A stretch of DNA of 64,000 bases from contig NZ_OZ061549.1 of the NCBI RefSeq assembly GCF_964065165.1, forward strand, positions 2,108,001 through 2,172,000, read 5' to 3'. The notes under the pieces were generated by a model that saw only the letters and a program-made list of their open reading frames with translations, did not search any database and was not told the DNA's origin. This DNA comes from Levilactobacillus yonginensis. GTDB taxonomy: Bacteria > Bacillota > Bacilli > Lactobacillales > Lactobacillaceae. Of this stretch, positions 1-8,289 are shown piece after piece. Position 1 is the stretch's first letter. Every line of letters begins with the position of its first letter. A program made the translations under genes and the position numbers.

Positions 1-165
1 ATTATTTCGCGTATCTTTGGGCATAACCAAGCAAGTCGCCGGTTATTTGAAAAGAAGGGTTATGAACGGTGGGGCCATTTGCCAGCAATTGCCGATATGG
101 CGGGATTTTCAGCGGATTTGGAAGTCTACGGTCGACATTTCGTGAAACCGCACGGGGATGAATAG
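1..165 (+). CDS. GNAT-family N-acetyltransferase, C-terminal part
   Basis: The window opens inside a reading frame in frame 1 that ends at TAG 163-165. The 54 visible residues include ASRRLFEKKGYERWGHLP, the late acetyl-CoA-binding helix and the beta strand usual in GNAT acetyltransferases. The tail (ADMAGFSADLEVYGRHF) resembles the phosphinothricin/amino-acid acetyltransferase branch. The N-terminal part and the start lie outside the window, so the substrate cannot be named. Family assignment is by eye and fairly safe; the subfamily is a guess. Confidence 0.65.
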   Translation: MISRIFGHNQASRRLFEKKGYERWGHLPAIADMAGFSADLEVYGRHFVKPHGDE

Positions 166-275
166 ATATGAAAACTGCCTTTGGATTTTCACAAACATTT
201 AATCAAAGCAGACCCAATGCAGGATTACCTTTGCTAAATATCACATCTGTTATATGAAAATAGCCTGAAACATGT

Positions 276-281
276 TAAAAT
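276..281 (+). promoter_or_regulatory. Extended -10 box for azlCD
   Basis: TGtTAAAAT is an extended -10 element; no good -35 is visible. A short perfect hairpin (ACGGGT-ctt-ACCCGT, 305-319) lies in the resulting leader just before the azlC ribosome binding site. Prediction from sequence only. Confidence 0.4.
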
Positions 282-363
282 ATCCTCGTGTGGTTTTATG
301 GATGACGGGTCTTACCCGTTAACTCGCTTCATATCTCAGAGTATTCGACGGAGGCAAACATTT

Positions 364-1164
364 TTGAATAAACGACGGCCAAACCCCAAGCAGGTGCCTG
401 ACCCCAACGAACCCTTATGGCGGTCAACACTGCGGGTAGCCATGCCCCTTAACTTAAGTTACATCCCAATCGGGCTGGCTTGTGGGATTTTGCTTCACGC
501 GGCAGGGTTCAATACCTTACTGACTGGATTAGTTTCATTATTGATCTTTTCCGGTGGGGCACAATTTTTAATTGCCACGATGTTGACTATTAATTCCCCT
601 CTACTTTCAATTGTCTTGATGCTATTCTTCTTGGAATTACGGTATGCGTTATTAAGTTCGAGTCTATCCCCTTACTTAAAGGGTCAATCCAACCGCTTTC
701 TATTTATCTTCGCGGTCTCTCTTAACGATGAAAATTACGCCATCAATTACTTAAAATTTGCCACTGATAAAAAGTGGACGGGTAAGGAAGCTCTGATGGT
801 GGAGCACTATTCCTTGCTGTTCTGGGCAGTCAGCAATGTTATCGGGAGTTTGATCGGTAGCACCTTAAAGATTGACCTAGGAATCGTCAACTTTGCATTA
901 ACGGCTTTATTCATCTACATGATCGTGATGCAGATCAAGAACCGATTGACTATTGTGATTTGTTTGATTTCCGGTGTGCTTGCTGCGCTCTGCATGATGT
1001 TGACCAAGAGTACGTTAGGGCTAGTTATTTCGACCCTGATTGCGTCTCTGATCGGGTTCTTACTCGAGTCAACGTTGCGCAAGCGTTTGCCGGACAGCCA
1101 CTGGTTATGGCGTTTGCATAGTCCCGGATCGAAGAAGTCGGCAGTCGAAAATACGGATAATTAG
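364..1164 (+). CDS. azlC: AzlC-family branched-chain amino acid exporter subunit
   Basis: Large subunit of the two-component AzlCD exporter, an integral membrane protein that exports branched-chain amino acids and some analogues. The protein has the AzlC signature near its start (PLNLSYIPIGLACGILL), the motif FSGGAQFL, and several hydrophobic segments. The frame is open from 298. The start is placed at TTG 364 because GGAGG lies 9 bases upstream of it, while the upstream ATG at 298 has no ribosome binding site; this gives 266 aa. azlD follows after 17 bases, so the two form an operon. The charged C-terminal tail after the last membrane segment (from about residue 238) is a little longer than usual. 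Family is certain; the real substrate in this organism is inferred. Confidence 0.85.
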   Translation: MNKRRPNPKQVPDPNEPLWRSTLRVAMPLNLSYIPIGLACGILLHAAGFNTLLTGLVSLLIFSGGAQFLIATMLTINSPLLSIVLMLFFLELRYALLSSSLSPYLKGQSNRFLFIFAVSLNDENYAINYLKFATDKKWTGKEALMVEHYSLLFWAVSNVIGSLIGSTLKIDLGIVNFALTALFIYMIVMQIKNRLTIVICLISGVLAALCMMLTKSTLGLVISTLIASLIGFLLESTLRKRLPDSHWLWRLHSPGSKKSAVENTDN

Positions 1165-1181
1165 GACACAGGAGACGCTAT

Positions 1182-1529
1182 ATGAGTACAGTTAATACGT
1201 GGACCAGTACGCAACACTTTTGGCTAATCATTCTAGGATTTTTCGTTGCCTTCGTACCGCGCTTTCTTCCCCTGATGTTGTTCACCAAGCGGGCAATTCC
1301 CGAATGGTTCAACGAATGGATGAAGTATGTGCCGGTATCATTATTTACGGCACTGGTGGTCAAGGATATCTTTATCAATAGCGAAAGCTATCAATTCATG
1401 TTCACCAAGTTTTCCGAAATGATTGCAGGCATTATTGTGGTGTTCATTGCGTACAGGACGCGGTCAATGGCACTTTCCGTAGTTGTCGGACTAATTGCTG
1501 TTTTCCTGTTGTCGATGGTTATTGCGTGA
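1182..1529 (+). CDS. azlD: AzlD-family small exporter subunit
   Basis: Small subunit (115 aa) of the AzlCD branched-chain amino acid exporter. It has about four hydrophobic helices, the first carrying the AzlD-type FVAFVPRFLPL motif, which is typical of AzlD/YgaH proteins of 100-115 aa. It starts with ATG 1182 behind a GGAGAC ribosome binding site and lies 17 bases after azlC, consistent with co-translation. A rho-independent terminator closes the operon at about 1553. No regulator of the Lrp/AzlB type is visible next to it. Confidence 0.85.
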   Translation: MSTVNTWTSTQHFWLIILGFFVAFVPRFLPLMLFTKRAIPEWFNEWMKYVPVSLFTALVVKDIFINSESYQFMFTKFSEMIAGIIVVFIAYRTRSMALSVVVGLIAVFLLSMVIA

Positions 1530-1552
1530 CTAAATTTAACGAATATGACGAA

Positions 1553-1577
1553 GGCGGAGCTGCTGGCTCCGTCTTTT
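1553..1577 (+). terminator. Rho-independent terminator after azlCD
   Basis: The stem GGCGGAGC / GCTCCGTC (one G-U pair) encloses a short loop and is followed by six T. Confidence 0.85.
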
Positions 1578-1831
1578 TTGAGGCCTTTTTTATTGATAAA
1601 GTTATCTTTGAAATTAAGTTAATGATGTTCACCATCTCTGATGGAGGCTAAGCATAGCACGTTTTTCCTCCGAGAAACAGGAGAGATGAAAATCAGGTGA
1701 ATCGGTTTAGGGGCGACGCTACATTAATAGAATTTTTGGGGAGATTTTGCGTAGTTATCTGGAGTAAGGCCTTTAGCTTGTGCATTCTGAAAGGACGTAG
1801 TAAGATTTGACTACAAGTTGGGAGTGATTTT
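1578..1831. other. AT-rich intergenic stretch before relBE-type pair
   Basis: Between the azlCD terminator and the toxin-antitoxin pair there is no reading frame I can support. The sequence is AT-rich and must hold the promoter of the pair, but no clear -35/-10 pair could be fixed by eye. Confidence 0.4.
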
Positions 1832-2068
1832 ATGACACAGGCTACCTCAGTTCGTTTTGATTCAGAAACGAATGCATTACTTAATGTATATACACAGGCT
1901 CATGGAATTAGTAAATCTGAGTATATTAAACGAGTAGTTGCAGAAAGTCTTGAAGATTGGGCAGATATTCAAGCAGCAGATCAAGCATTTCAAGCGTGGA
2001 AGGCTGATAATTTTAAGACAAAGTCATGGCAAGATACTTTAAAAGAATTGAAATTAGACGATGAGTAA
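1832..2068 (+). CDS. RelB/DinJ-like ribbon-helix-helix antitoxin
   Basis: Antitoxin of a type II toxin-antitoxin pair (78 aa). The N-terminal part (TSVRFDSETNALLNVYTQAH, then GISKSEYIKRVV) is a ribbon-helix-helix DNA-binding fold. The acidic, tryptophan-containing C-terminal half would wrap the toxin. It starts at ATG 1832 behind GGGAGTG and overlaps the next gene by 8 bases, the usual translational coupling of such pairs. Antitoxin-toxin complexes of this family normally repress their own promoter. Base composition is more AT-rich than the neighbours, which suggests acquisition by transfer. Confidence 0.8.
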   Translation: MTQATSVRFDSETNALLNVYTQAHGISKSEYIKRVVAESLEDWADIQAADQAFQAWKADNFKTKSWQDTLKELKLDDE

Positions 2069-2348
2069 ATATGATGTGAGAACTGCGAAACCATTTCGAC
2101 AAGCACTTACTAAATTGGATAAGTCAACACAAAGGACAATTTTAAAATGGATTGCGAAACATTTAGTGGATACGGATTTTCCAAGTTCTCCGGGAAAAAA
2201 ATTGACTGGCAAGTTCTCCGGATACGTTAGGTTTCGTATCGGTTCATATCGTTTAATTGCGGTAGTTGATGATGAGCGTTTAGTAATTACAAATGTTTTT
2301 GTTGCTAAACGAGAGATAGTTTATAAAAATAAGAGATATGATTACTAA
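2061..2348 (+). CDS. RelE/ParE-family toxin
   Basis: Toxin of the pair (95 aa). It has the RelE/ParE core: TAKPFRQALTKLDKSTQRTI (helices), GKKLTGKFSGYVRFRIGSYRLI (central strands) and the C-terminal VFVAKREIVYKN, which matches the family's conserved KR..vY end. RelE members cleave mRNA in the ribosome; ParE members poison gyrase; the sequence (Arg-rich beta sheet, YRLI, KREIVYK) fits the RelE side better. It overlaps the antitoxin gene by 8 bases. Family is secure; the molecular target is inferred. Confidence 0.82.
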   Translation: MSKYDVRTAKPFRQALTKLDKSTQRTILKWIAKHLVDTDFPSSPGKKLTGKFSGYVRFRIGSYRLIAVVDDERLVITNVFVAKREIVYKNKRYDY

Positions 2349-2354
2349 CTGTTG

Positions 2355-2490
2355 TAGGCTAGAGTACGGGTCGATCTTTGAAACACGTCCTTTGAGGTTC
2401 AAAGTTGCCCTGAAGACCGGGCCACAGGCTTCAGGTCTACGCCACGAGACGACGTACCGGCCGACCGACAACGGAATTACACAACGCCAG
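2355..2490 (+). repeat. Two-hairpin intergenic element (possible member of structured repeat family)
   Basis: After the RelE-type toxin come two clear stem-loops: CTTTGAA...TTCAAAG and CCTGAAG...CTTCAGG. They resemble in order and spacing the hairpins of the structured repeats found at 7812, 35820, 46995 and 52590. Sequence identity is low, so membership is tentative. Confidence 0.35.
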
Positions 2491-2498
2491 TTCGAAAT

Positions 2499-2547
2499 AA
2501 AAAGCACCGCTCCAACCAGTGATCAATCCGGTTGAAACGGTGCTTTT
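2499..2547. terminator. Bidirectional terminator between RelE toxin and cfa
   Basis: The long stem AAAAGCACCG...CGGTGCTTTT carries an inner TCCAACC/GGTTGA pairing, with A/T tails on both sides. It can serve both convergent transcripts. Confidence 0.85.
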
Positions 2548-2590
2548 AACATTCATATCGAGTGATCCGCGGTCACCCAATCTATTTGGC

Positions 2591-3787
2591 TTAGTCCGCT
2601 ACCTTGGCGTGGGTTTCATCGTACATGTAATCACGCGTCATAGGTAACATCCGGGCTGAAGGGCCCTTAGAAATCAAATACTGAATCACGTCAATATTAC
2701 CAGATTTGAAGGACGCAGCGCAAGCCTGTAGGTAAAGATCCCACATGCGGACGAAACGTTCGTCAAACATCTTGGTAACTTCGTCGCGGTGTTCGTTGAA
2801 ATTCTTGTCCCAAATTTCGACCGTCTTTTGGTAGTGACGACGTAGGGGTTCCATATCATCGATCTGTAAACCACTTTCGATGATGTGGGTGGTGTTTTCA
2901 ATCAAACCAGGAACGTAGCCACCTGGGAAGATCCATTTGTTCAACCAACCGTTGTTAGCGCCACCTTGTTGACGGGTAATCCCGTGAATCAAGGCAACCC
3001 CATCGTTCATCAGGTACTTTTGAACGCAGTCGAAGTATTGACCCAAGTTTTCTTGGCCCACGTGTTCGAACATTCCAACGGAGGTGATGTAGTCCCATTT
3101 CTCGTCGCCTAATTCCCGGTAGTCTTCCAACCGGACTTCAGCAACGTCTTCGAGGCCTTCATCGGCGATGCGTTGGTTCACGTAGTCGTATTGTTCCTGA
3201 CTCAACGTGATCCCAGTAACGTGCAGGCCATATTCCTTGGCAGCCGTTAACATCAAGGTTCCCCAGCCACAGCCAATATCAAGCAACGTTTTACCCGGTT
3301 GGGGGTTCAACTTCTTGATGATGTGGTGGACCTTGTTGACTTGGGCCGTGTAGAGGTCGTCCTCAGGTGTTTCAAAGTAGGCACAGGAGTAAGTCATCGT
3401 GTCGTCCAACCAGAGATTGTAGAAGTTATTCCCAATGTCGTAATGGTTTTGAACGTCAGTCTTGCTTTCCTTTTCGGTGTGCTTTTGCTTAGGCAGGAAG
3501 TGGATAAACTTCTTGTTGTGGAAGAAACTGTCGGCATTTTCGTAAGCAGCCGTCAGTAGGTCCTCAATACTGCCGTCGATTTCAATCTTACCGTCCATGA
3601 TGGCTTCCCCCAGCGCAATGGATGCGTTGCGAGAAATTTCCTTAATTGGAATGGCCTCATGAATTGTGATGGTGACTTCGGGAGTGCCAGTCCCATATAC
3701 ATCAGATGATCCGTCCCAATAGTTAACGCGAACGGGGATGTTAAAGGTGTGACTCAGAAACGTTTTGTAAAAAGTTTTTTCAAGCAT
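2591..3787 (-). CDS. cfa: Cyclopropane-fatty-acyl-phospholipid synthase
   Basis: Transfers a methylene group from S-adenosylmethionine to cis double bonds of membrane phospholipid acyl chains. This forms the cyclopropane (lactobacillic) acids that protect lactobacilli against acid and ethanol. The N-terminal lipid-binding part is followed by [11 protein letters not shown] (about 113-123) and the SAM motif [11 protein letters not shown] (about 168-178). The C-terminal half carries the usual family motifs ([15 protein letters not shown]). The frame is open from a TTG at 3817, but I chose ATG 3787 because AAAGGA lies 8 bases upstream; the resulting 398 aa (starting MLEKTFYK) fits the family length. 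It is monocistronic and convergent with the RelBE-type pair. Confidence 0.93.
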   Translation of the reverse strand: MLEKTFYKTFLSHTFNIPVRVNYWDGSSDVYGTGTPEVTITIHEAIPIKEISRNASIALGEAIMDGKIEIDGSIEDLLTAAYENADSFFHNKKFIHFLPKQKHTEKESKTDVQNHYDIGNNFYNLWLDDTMTYSCAYFETPEDDLYTAQVNKVHHIIKKLNPQPGKTLLDIGCGWGTLMLTAAKEYGLHVTGITLSQEQYDYVNQRIADEGLEDVAEVRLEDYRELGDEKWDYITSVGMFEHVGQENLGQYFDCVQKYLMNDGVALIHGITRQQGGANNGWLNKWIFPGGYVPGLIENTTHIIESGLQIDDMEPLRRHYQKTVEIWDKNFNEHRDEVTKMFDERFVRMWDLYLQACAASFKSGNIDVIQYLISKGPSARMLPMTRDYMYDETHAKVAD

Positions 3788-3993
3788 GTCTGGGGTCCTT
3801 TCCGGTTTCGGTGTCAATGACAGAGAAACAAAATTACCTAGCCATTATACGCCAATTACCCCCCTAAACGTAAGAGTGATGACTTAATGTAAGCGATTAA
3901 CCTTTGCTTTTGATAAGAGTATTTCCAAATATAGGCGGACTCCGGGTCAGCATGGTATAATGAAAGTACAATTAACCAGCGGAGGTCTTCATT

Positions 3994-4890
3994 TTGAAAA
4001 AATGGGTATGGGTCGTGGCAACAATCGTGGTGGCACTGCTGATTGGTGGTTACGCATATTCGAATCATCATGCGACAGCCAAAGAATACCAAGCGGCAAT
4101 GGCCAACGGGCGGACAGCCATTCAAAGTAAACACTACACGCAAGCGGAAAGTTACTTCCAAAACGCTTTAAAGCGGCGGTTGAATGATAAGACCGCGCAG
4201 ACGTATTTGACACAGACACAACGGTACGTGGCCGCTGACAGTGCCATGGATGCCTTAAAGTTTGATAATGCTGAAAAGCACTATCAGGACGTTAAGGAGA
4301 CGACTGGTGGGTCGAAGGTTTTAGTTACGCGGGCCAAAGCAGCGTACAAGAACGTTAAGGTGGTTCGCAATAACGCTAAGCAATTTAAGAAGATTTTGAG
4401 CAAGGCCCAGGGTGAGAACAAAGCCTTGAATTACGGGCAATCCAACACGACGTTGGATGAGTTATTTACAAATGCTAAGTTCAAGCAAAAGTATTACAAG
4501 GATATCTATGCTCAGGCATTGGCACTTCGTAAGGCCAACAATGCTGGTCAAACGAGTCAAGTGACGTCTGATGCTACGACGGCAACTTCTTCCAGCGATA
4601 AGAGCGGTAGCGACACGGCTACTAGTAGTTCCAGTGCTGGCTTGACGTCCGCCGAACAGGCAGCGGCCAATAATTACTCTGGAACCAATGAGTACACCGT
4701 GACGAAGAAGCAAAAGGAATTGAATGGCAAGGTCATTACGGACGGTCAAATCAGTAGCGCCCGGAAGACCATCAATGCAGCCGGCGGCCAAGCCGACGCC
4801 ATGAGTGATCAGGACGTGCGGGTTGCCTTACAATCAGCCAGCAAGAAGGGCATGTCTTTAACTAAGTACGCCCAACAATATTTGAAATAG
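3994..4890 (+). CDS. Membrane-anchored TPR-like extracytoplasmic protein
   Basis: Unrecognised protein of 298 aa. Residues 5-22 form a single membrane anchor after two lysines (VWVVATIVVALLIGGYAY), leaving the rest outside. Residues 33-100 are helical with TPR-like spacing (ANGRTAIQSKHYTQAESYFQNAL, then SAMDALKFDNAEKHYQDV). A Ser/Thr/Asp-rich linker follows (about 185-215), then a C-terminal helical module of about 65 aa. It starts at TTG 3994 behind GGAGG with 8-base spacing. Related proteins in lactobacilli are annotated only as hypothetical lipoprotein-like or TPR proteins. It is monocistronic, divergent from cfa and closed by its own terminator. Confidence 0.65.
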   Translation: MKKWVWVVATIVVALLIGGYAYSNHHATAKEYQAAMANGRTAIQSKHYTQAESYFQNALKRRLNDKTAQTYLTQTQRYVAADSAMDALKFDNAEKHYQDVKETTGGSKVLVTRAKAAYKNVKVVRNNAKQFKKILSKAQGENKALNYGQSNTTLDELFTNAKFKQKYYKDIYAQALALRKANNAGQTSQVTSDATTATSSSDKSGSDTATSSSSAGLTSAEQAAANNYSGTNEYTVTKKQKELNGKVITDGQISSARKTINAAGGQADAMSDQDVRVALQSASKKGMSLTKYAQQYLK

Positions 4891-4899
4891 ATTCAGCGA

Positions 4900-4950
4900 T
4901 AGACGCCACATCAGTTAACGCAGTTTAGCTGGTGCGGGCGTCTATTTTTA
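4900..4950 (+). terminator. Terminator after TPR-like protein gene
   Basis: The stem TAGACGCC / GGGCGTCTA, with an inner CAG/CTG pairing, is followed by five T. Confidence 0.8.
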
Positions 4951-5032
4951 GTCAAAACTTACCTTTTTGAACGAAACAGTCCCGGAACTTAACCCGATTG
5001 GTAAGTTAGCGAACAAATAGTTTCGGTGGGTG

Positions 5033-5300
5033 TATAATTAATTTGATTGGTGGATTAGTTATTTTAATGACTTAAACCCCACAGTGACGCTGGTTTCCCG
5101 GATATTCAACGTTTAAACCAGCAAAAAAGTTCACGAGTCATTATTTATAACAAATTGGTATGGTTGGCTTACTATAGACTTAGAATCAGAATCTACAAAG
5201 GGGGTGGGTAACACGGCCCCTGAAGAATAGCAGGTGAGCACCAATCTTGGGGGATGGGGCGACCTATAAACTGATTTGATTCCCGAATCACCAAAGCTAT
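5033..5300 (+). promoter_or_regulatory. -10 box and long G-rich leader of ROK regulator gene
   Basis: A TATAAT box at 5033-5038 lies about 290 bases before the ROK start. The stretch between holds an inverted repeat GCTGGTTT...AAACCAGC (5089-5122) and a G-rich segment (5195-5265) with GGTGAGCACC and GGGGGATGGGGCGACC, which looks structured. I could not match it to any riboswitch class I know. No gene is supported in it. Confidence 0.4.
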
Positions 5301-5327
5301 TTGGGGGAGCAGTGTTACCAGAAAATT

Positions 5328-6512
5328 ATGATTATCAACAAACACATCATGCGTACAACCAATGAGAAACAGGTTTTGCAGCAGATCGTGAATGCTGGGC
5401 CAATTTCTCGTAGTCAAATTTCAAGAAATCTCTGTTTGAATAAGGTGACGGTCTCTGATATTTATAGTCAATTACTCAGTGAAGGGTTGATCCGTGAGGT
5501 TGGTCACGGCGTTAGCACCCGGAACGGTGGTAGAAAACCAGTTATGGCATTGCTAAACGTGGGGTATGGTTATGTCATTAGTATTAACATTTTGCGGTCA
5601 CGTTTTTCAATGATTACGTGCCGGCTGGATGGTCGGTCTGAGAACTATCAGAGTGTGTCGACCCGCGACGTTGATCTGACGACTGTGCTAGACATGATCG
5701 ACGAACGGATTGCGGCCACTATTGCGGCCAGCGAGACCAAATTATTAGGCATCTCGTTTGGACTGGACGGCGTCATTTACGAAAACCAGATTTTGGGTGC
5801 CTCACTGAAGGGCTTTAAGAACTTTGATTTAGCGAAATACTTCAGCGATAAGTTCCAGGTACCGGTCGTTTTGGAAAACCTGGCGAATGAATCCGCTATT
5901 TACGAGCGGGACTTCTCGGGTAAGGGTGTCTACAACAACCTGATTTCCGTGACGATTCGGGATCAGGTTTCCGCCGGTATCATTACCGAAGGTCACCTGT
6001 ACCGTGGACATAACGGTGAGGCTGGCAATATCGGTTCCTGTCCATTAGCGGACCGTTATGAAGAAAAGACGTCAGATACCGTCAACCATTATGTGGCGGA
6101 GCGGCCAGTCTTACAGAAAATTATGGCGTACCAGAAGCTCGACCGGGTCGACGTTAACCGGATTCGGCGTGACTACCTGGGGCACCGGCCAGAGTTGTTG
6201 GCAATTCTCGACGAATTTGCCTACTACCTGGCGAAAGTCCTGGGCAACCTGTCTAATACCTTTGCCCCGGACGCCATCATTGTAAACGCACCAATCTTGG
6301 AACTCCTGCCTGAAATCATGGATAAGGTGCGGACTTACGTGGACGGCATGGCTATTATGCGTAAGGCACCGATGATTTTAACGAAGAACGCGAAGGAAGC
6401 CTCTCTGATGGGGGGAGCCTCCGCTATCATCCACAAGGCCTTGGCCTTAGACGACCTGCAACTGACATTTGGCAATCAGCGGTCGGCGGTTCTAGAAGAA
6501 GTTGAATCTTAA
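5328..6512 (+). CDS. ROK-family transcriptional regulator (XylR/NagC-like)
   Basis: Sugar-responsive repressor of the ROK family, 394 aa. A winged helix-turn-helix occupies roughly residues 20-65 (PISRSQISRNLCLNKVTVSDIYSQLL), then the GGRKP linker, then the ROK sugar-kinase-like domain. The usual CxCGxxGC zinc motif after GEAGNIG is missing (GSCPLADRYEEK instead), and the ATP-site DxGxT is not kept. This fits a non-catalytic sensor. Start choice is uncertain: ATG 5328 and ATG 5349 both lack a strong ribosome binding site, and a TTG at 5301 is in frame. No sugar catabolic gene is adjacent, so the xylose assignment is not proven. It stands alone with a terminator behind it. Confidence 0.78.
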   Translation: MIINKHIMRTTNEKQVLQQIVNAGPISRSQISRNLCLNKVTVSDIYSQLLSEGLIREVGHGVSTRNGGRKPVMALLNVGYGYVISINILRSRFSMITCRLDGRSENYQSVSTRDVDLTTVLDMIDERIAATIAASETKLLGISFGLDGVIYENQILGASLKGFKNFDLAKYFSDKFQVPVVLENLANESAIYERDFSGKGVYNNLISVTIRDQVSAGIITEGHLYRGHNGEAGNIGSCPLADRYEEKTSDTVNHYVAERPVLQKIMAYQKLDRVDVNRIRRDYLGHRPELLAILDEFAYYLAKVLGNLSNTFAPDAIIVNAPILELLPEIMDKVRTYVDGMAIMRKAPMILTKNAKEASLMGGASAIIHKALALDDLQLTFGNQRSAVLEEVES

Positions 6513-6552
6513 AATAAGAGAATGAGTGAAATACTCGCTTGAATGAGAAAAT

Positions 6553-6589
6553 GGGAAGCTGGGTCCGGTGGGACTGAGCTTCTTTTTTT
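6553..6589 (+). terminator. Terminator after ROK regulator
   Basis: The GGAAGCT...AGCTTC stem with an inner TCC/GGA pairing is followed by seven T. Confidence 0.85.
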
Positions 6590-6684
6590 GCGTGGAAAGT
6601 TTGGTGGATGGGTTAAGGCTGCCTGGGGCTAGCTCACGCGTTGGGGTGTCTGACAAAAATACTAGGGAATCTGTCCCCTTAGGG

Positions 6685-6690
6685 TATAAT
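6685..6690 (+). promoter_or_regulatory. -10 box for AI-2E-family gene
   Basis: A perfect TATAAT lies 34 bases before the start codon. The -35 position (17 bases upstream) is poor. Confidence 0.45.
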
Positions 6691-6723
6691 AAGGGTATTA
6701 AAAGAACAGAGGGAGGACCACAA

Positions 6724-7806
6724 GTGAGTTTATGGCAACGCTTCGTTGAAAACGTTCGGCTCCGGCGATTTACGGTGCTGGTATTATTGATATTTGTCCT
6801 ATGGTTGATTCGGTCGGAAATGAACATGATTCTACTGACGTTCATCTTTACTTTTCTGGTGTTGCAGCTGGTTAAAGCGATTCGTAAGGTCGTTAAACTG
6901 CCGTCTGCGCTGATTGTGACGGTGACCTACGTGTTGGTTATCGGTGGCCTGTACTGGGCGGTAACGACTTATTTGCCGCAAATTATAACGTCTTCGATGC
7001 ATGGTATCGACAATTTGTATAAGTTCTACCAGAAACCGGGGAACGACAATAACGAGATCATTCGTTATGTGACCAGTTATATCAACAATACCAACTTCAT
7101 GAGCCAGCTCCAGAGTGGGGCGAAGATCGTCTTGACCTACATTTCAACGATTGGGTCGTTCGGGGTCACACTATTCATGTCGATGATTCTGAGTTTCTTC
7201 TTCACCATTGAGAGCAAACAGATGACGGCGTTCTCTAAGCGCTTCTTGACGAGTACGTACGGCTGGTTCTTTGAAGATATCAATTTCTTTGCGACTAAGT
7301 TCGTGAACACGTTTGGAATCGTGCTGGAAGCGCAGTTCTTCATTGCACTGTGTAATACCGTGATTACGACGGTAATATTGGCGATTATGGGGATGCCCCA
7401 GTTGCCAACGTTGGCCATCATGATCTTTATCCTGAGTCTGATTCCAGTGGCCGGGGTCATCGTGTCCATCGTACCGTTGTCGATCCTGGGTTACTCAGTT
7501 GGTGGCTTCCGCTACGTGGTCTACATTTTGGTCATGATGGTGGTCGTTCACGCGTTAGAAGCTTACGTGTTGAATCCAAAATTCATGTCGAGTCGAACGG
7601 AACTCCCCATCTTCTACACCTTCGTGGTGCTGCTGGCTGGGGAACAACTCTTTGGCGTGTGGGGTCTGATTGTCGGGGTACCCATCTTTACGTTCTTCCT
7701 GGATATCCTCGGTGTCCGGCCGGTGCATGGGCTGCACCAAGCACCGCATGTCGATGTCAAAAAACTCAAGGAGTATCGGCGAAATCACAGTAACGACGAA
7801 CGCTAG
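6724..7806 (+). CDS. AI-2E / PerM-family membrane transporter
   Basis: Integral membrane protein of 360 aa with about eight hydrophobic segments: two pairs near the N-terminus, a large extracytoplasmic loop around residues 85-135, then FGVTLFMSMILSFFFTIES and the late pair ending in GPP-free GVWGLIVGVPIFTFFLDILG. This is the AI-2E (PF01594) architecture. Members include the proposed AI-2 exporter TqsA and Na+/H+-antiport-like proteins, so the substrate is unknown. The start is GTG 6724 with GAGGGAGG 7 bases upstream. Upstream in-frame sequence reaches back through the ROK terminator and is not coding. Monocistronic. Confidence 0.85.
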   Translation: MSLWQRFVENVRLRRFTVLVLLIFVLWLIRSEMNMILLTFIFTFLVLQLVKAIRKVVKLPSALIVTVTYVLVIGGLYWAVTTYLPQIITSSMHGIDNLYKFYQKPGNDNNEIIRYVTSYINNTNFMSQLQSGAKIVLTYISTIGSFGVTLFMSMILSFFFTIESKQMTAFSKRFLTSTYGWFFEDINFFATKFVNTFGIVLEAQFFIALCNTVITTVILAIMGMPQLPTLAIMIFILSLIPVAGVIVSIVPLSILGYSVGGFRYVVYILVMMVVVHALEAYVLNPKFMSSRTELPIFYTFVVLLAGEQLFGVWGLIVGVPIFTFFLDILGVRPVHGLHQAPHVDVKKLKEYRRNHSNDER

Positions 7807-7811
7807 TCGTT

Positions 7812-8035
7812 GCTTGGGGTGGTCGCCTGCGGCCGCCAGGGATGGTGACGCTGCTGTGGGGACCGGAGCAAGCCTGAGGAGCGGTCTTGCTCCTCGACTT
7901 GAAACCTCGGGAGGTCACCGAGTTTCCAAGCTCGTCCCGTGGCCTAACCTCGGGAGTTCAACGAGGCAATGCCACCGTCACAGCCGGTCACCATCCCTGG
8001 CAACCTCCGGCTACGTTGGTGGTTCGTGGTGATAC
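7812..8035 (+). repeat. Structured intergenic repeat R2, full copy
   Basis: GC-rich element between the AI-2E gene and gpmA. Its ends form long inverted arms: GCCAGGGATGGTGAC at 7835-7849 pairs perfectly with 7987-8001. The core holds CTGCTGTGGGGA, AGCGGTC and a hairpin CTTGAAACCTCGG / CCGAG.TTTCCAAG. The same core is found at 46995-47175 and, shortened, at 35820-35905. No open reading frame of the element is conserved between copies, so it is a repeat or RNA, not a gene. Confidence 0.65.
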
Positions 8036-8117
8036 TGGTGTTATGCCGGTACTGTTACGACGGTGGGTTGGTCGTGGTCGTACTAGTGGCTTAACTTTTA
8101 GAAACTTAAATAACTTG

Positions 8118-8162
8118 AACGGCGTCGTCGCAAGATTACTAGGCGATGACGCCGTTTTTCTT
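8118..8162 (+). terminator. Terminator upstream of gpmA
   Basis: The stem AACGGCGTCGTCGC...GCGATGACGCCGTT is followed by a T run. It ends the transcript coming from the AI-2E gene through the R2 repeat. Confidence 0.8.
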
Positions 8163-8289
8163 AGCAGTTGTTAATTAATTTCAAGAAGAAAGCGGATACA
8201 TGAAAATGCCGCGACAATTAGGCTGAAATTTGCCGGTAGATGGTGTAAAATAAGACGGATAATACAAGAAAAGAAAGAGGTCATAAGTG

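Noticed and set aside
5195..5265. Known riboswitch class in the ROK leader
   Set aside because: I compared it by eye with THF, ZTP, PreQ1 and fluoride consensus features and found no match.
7670..8174. Open frames across the R2 repeat
   Set aside because: They read through the inverted repeat and are not conserved in the other R2 copies.
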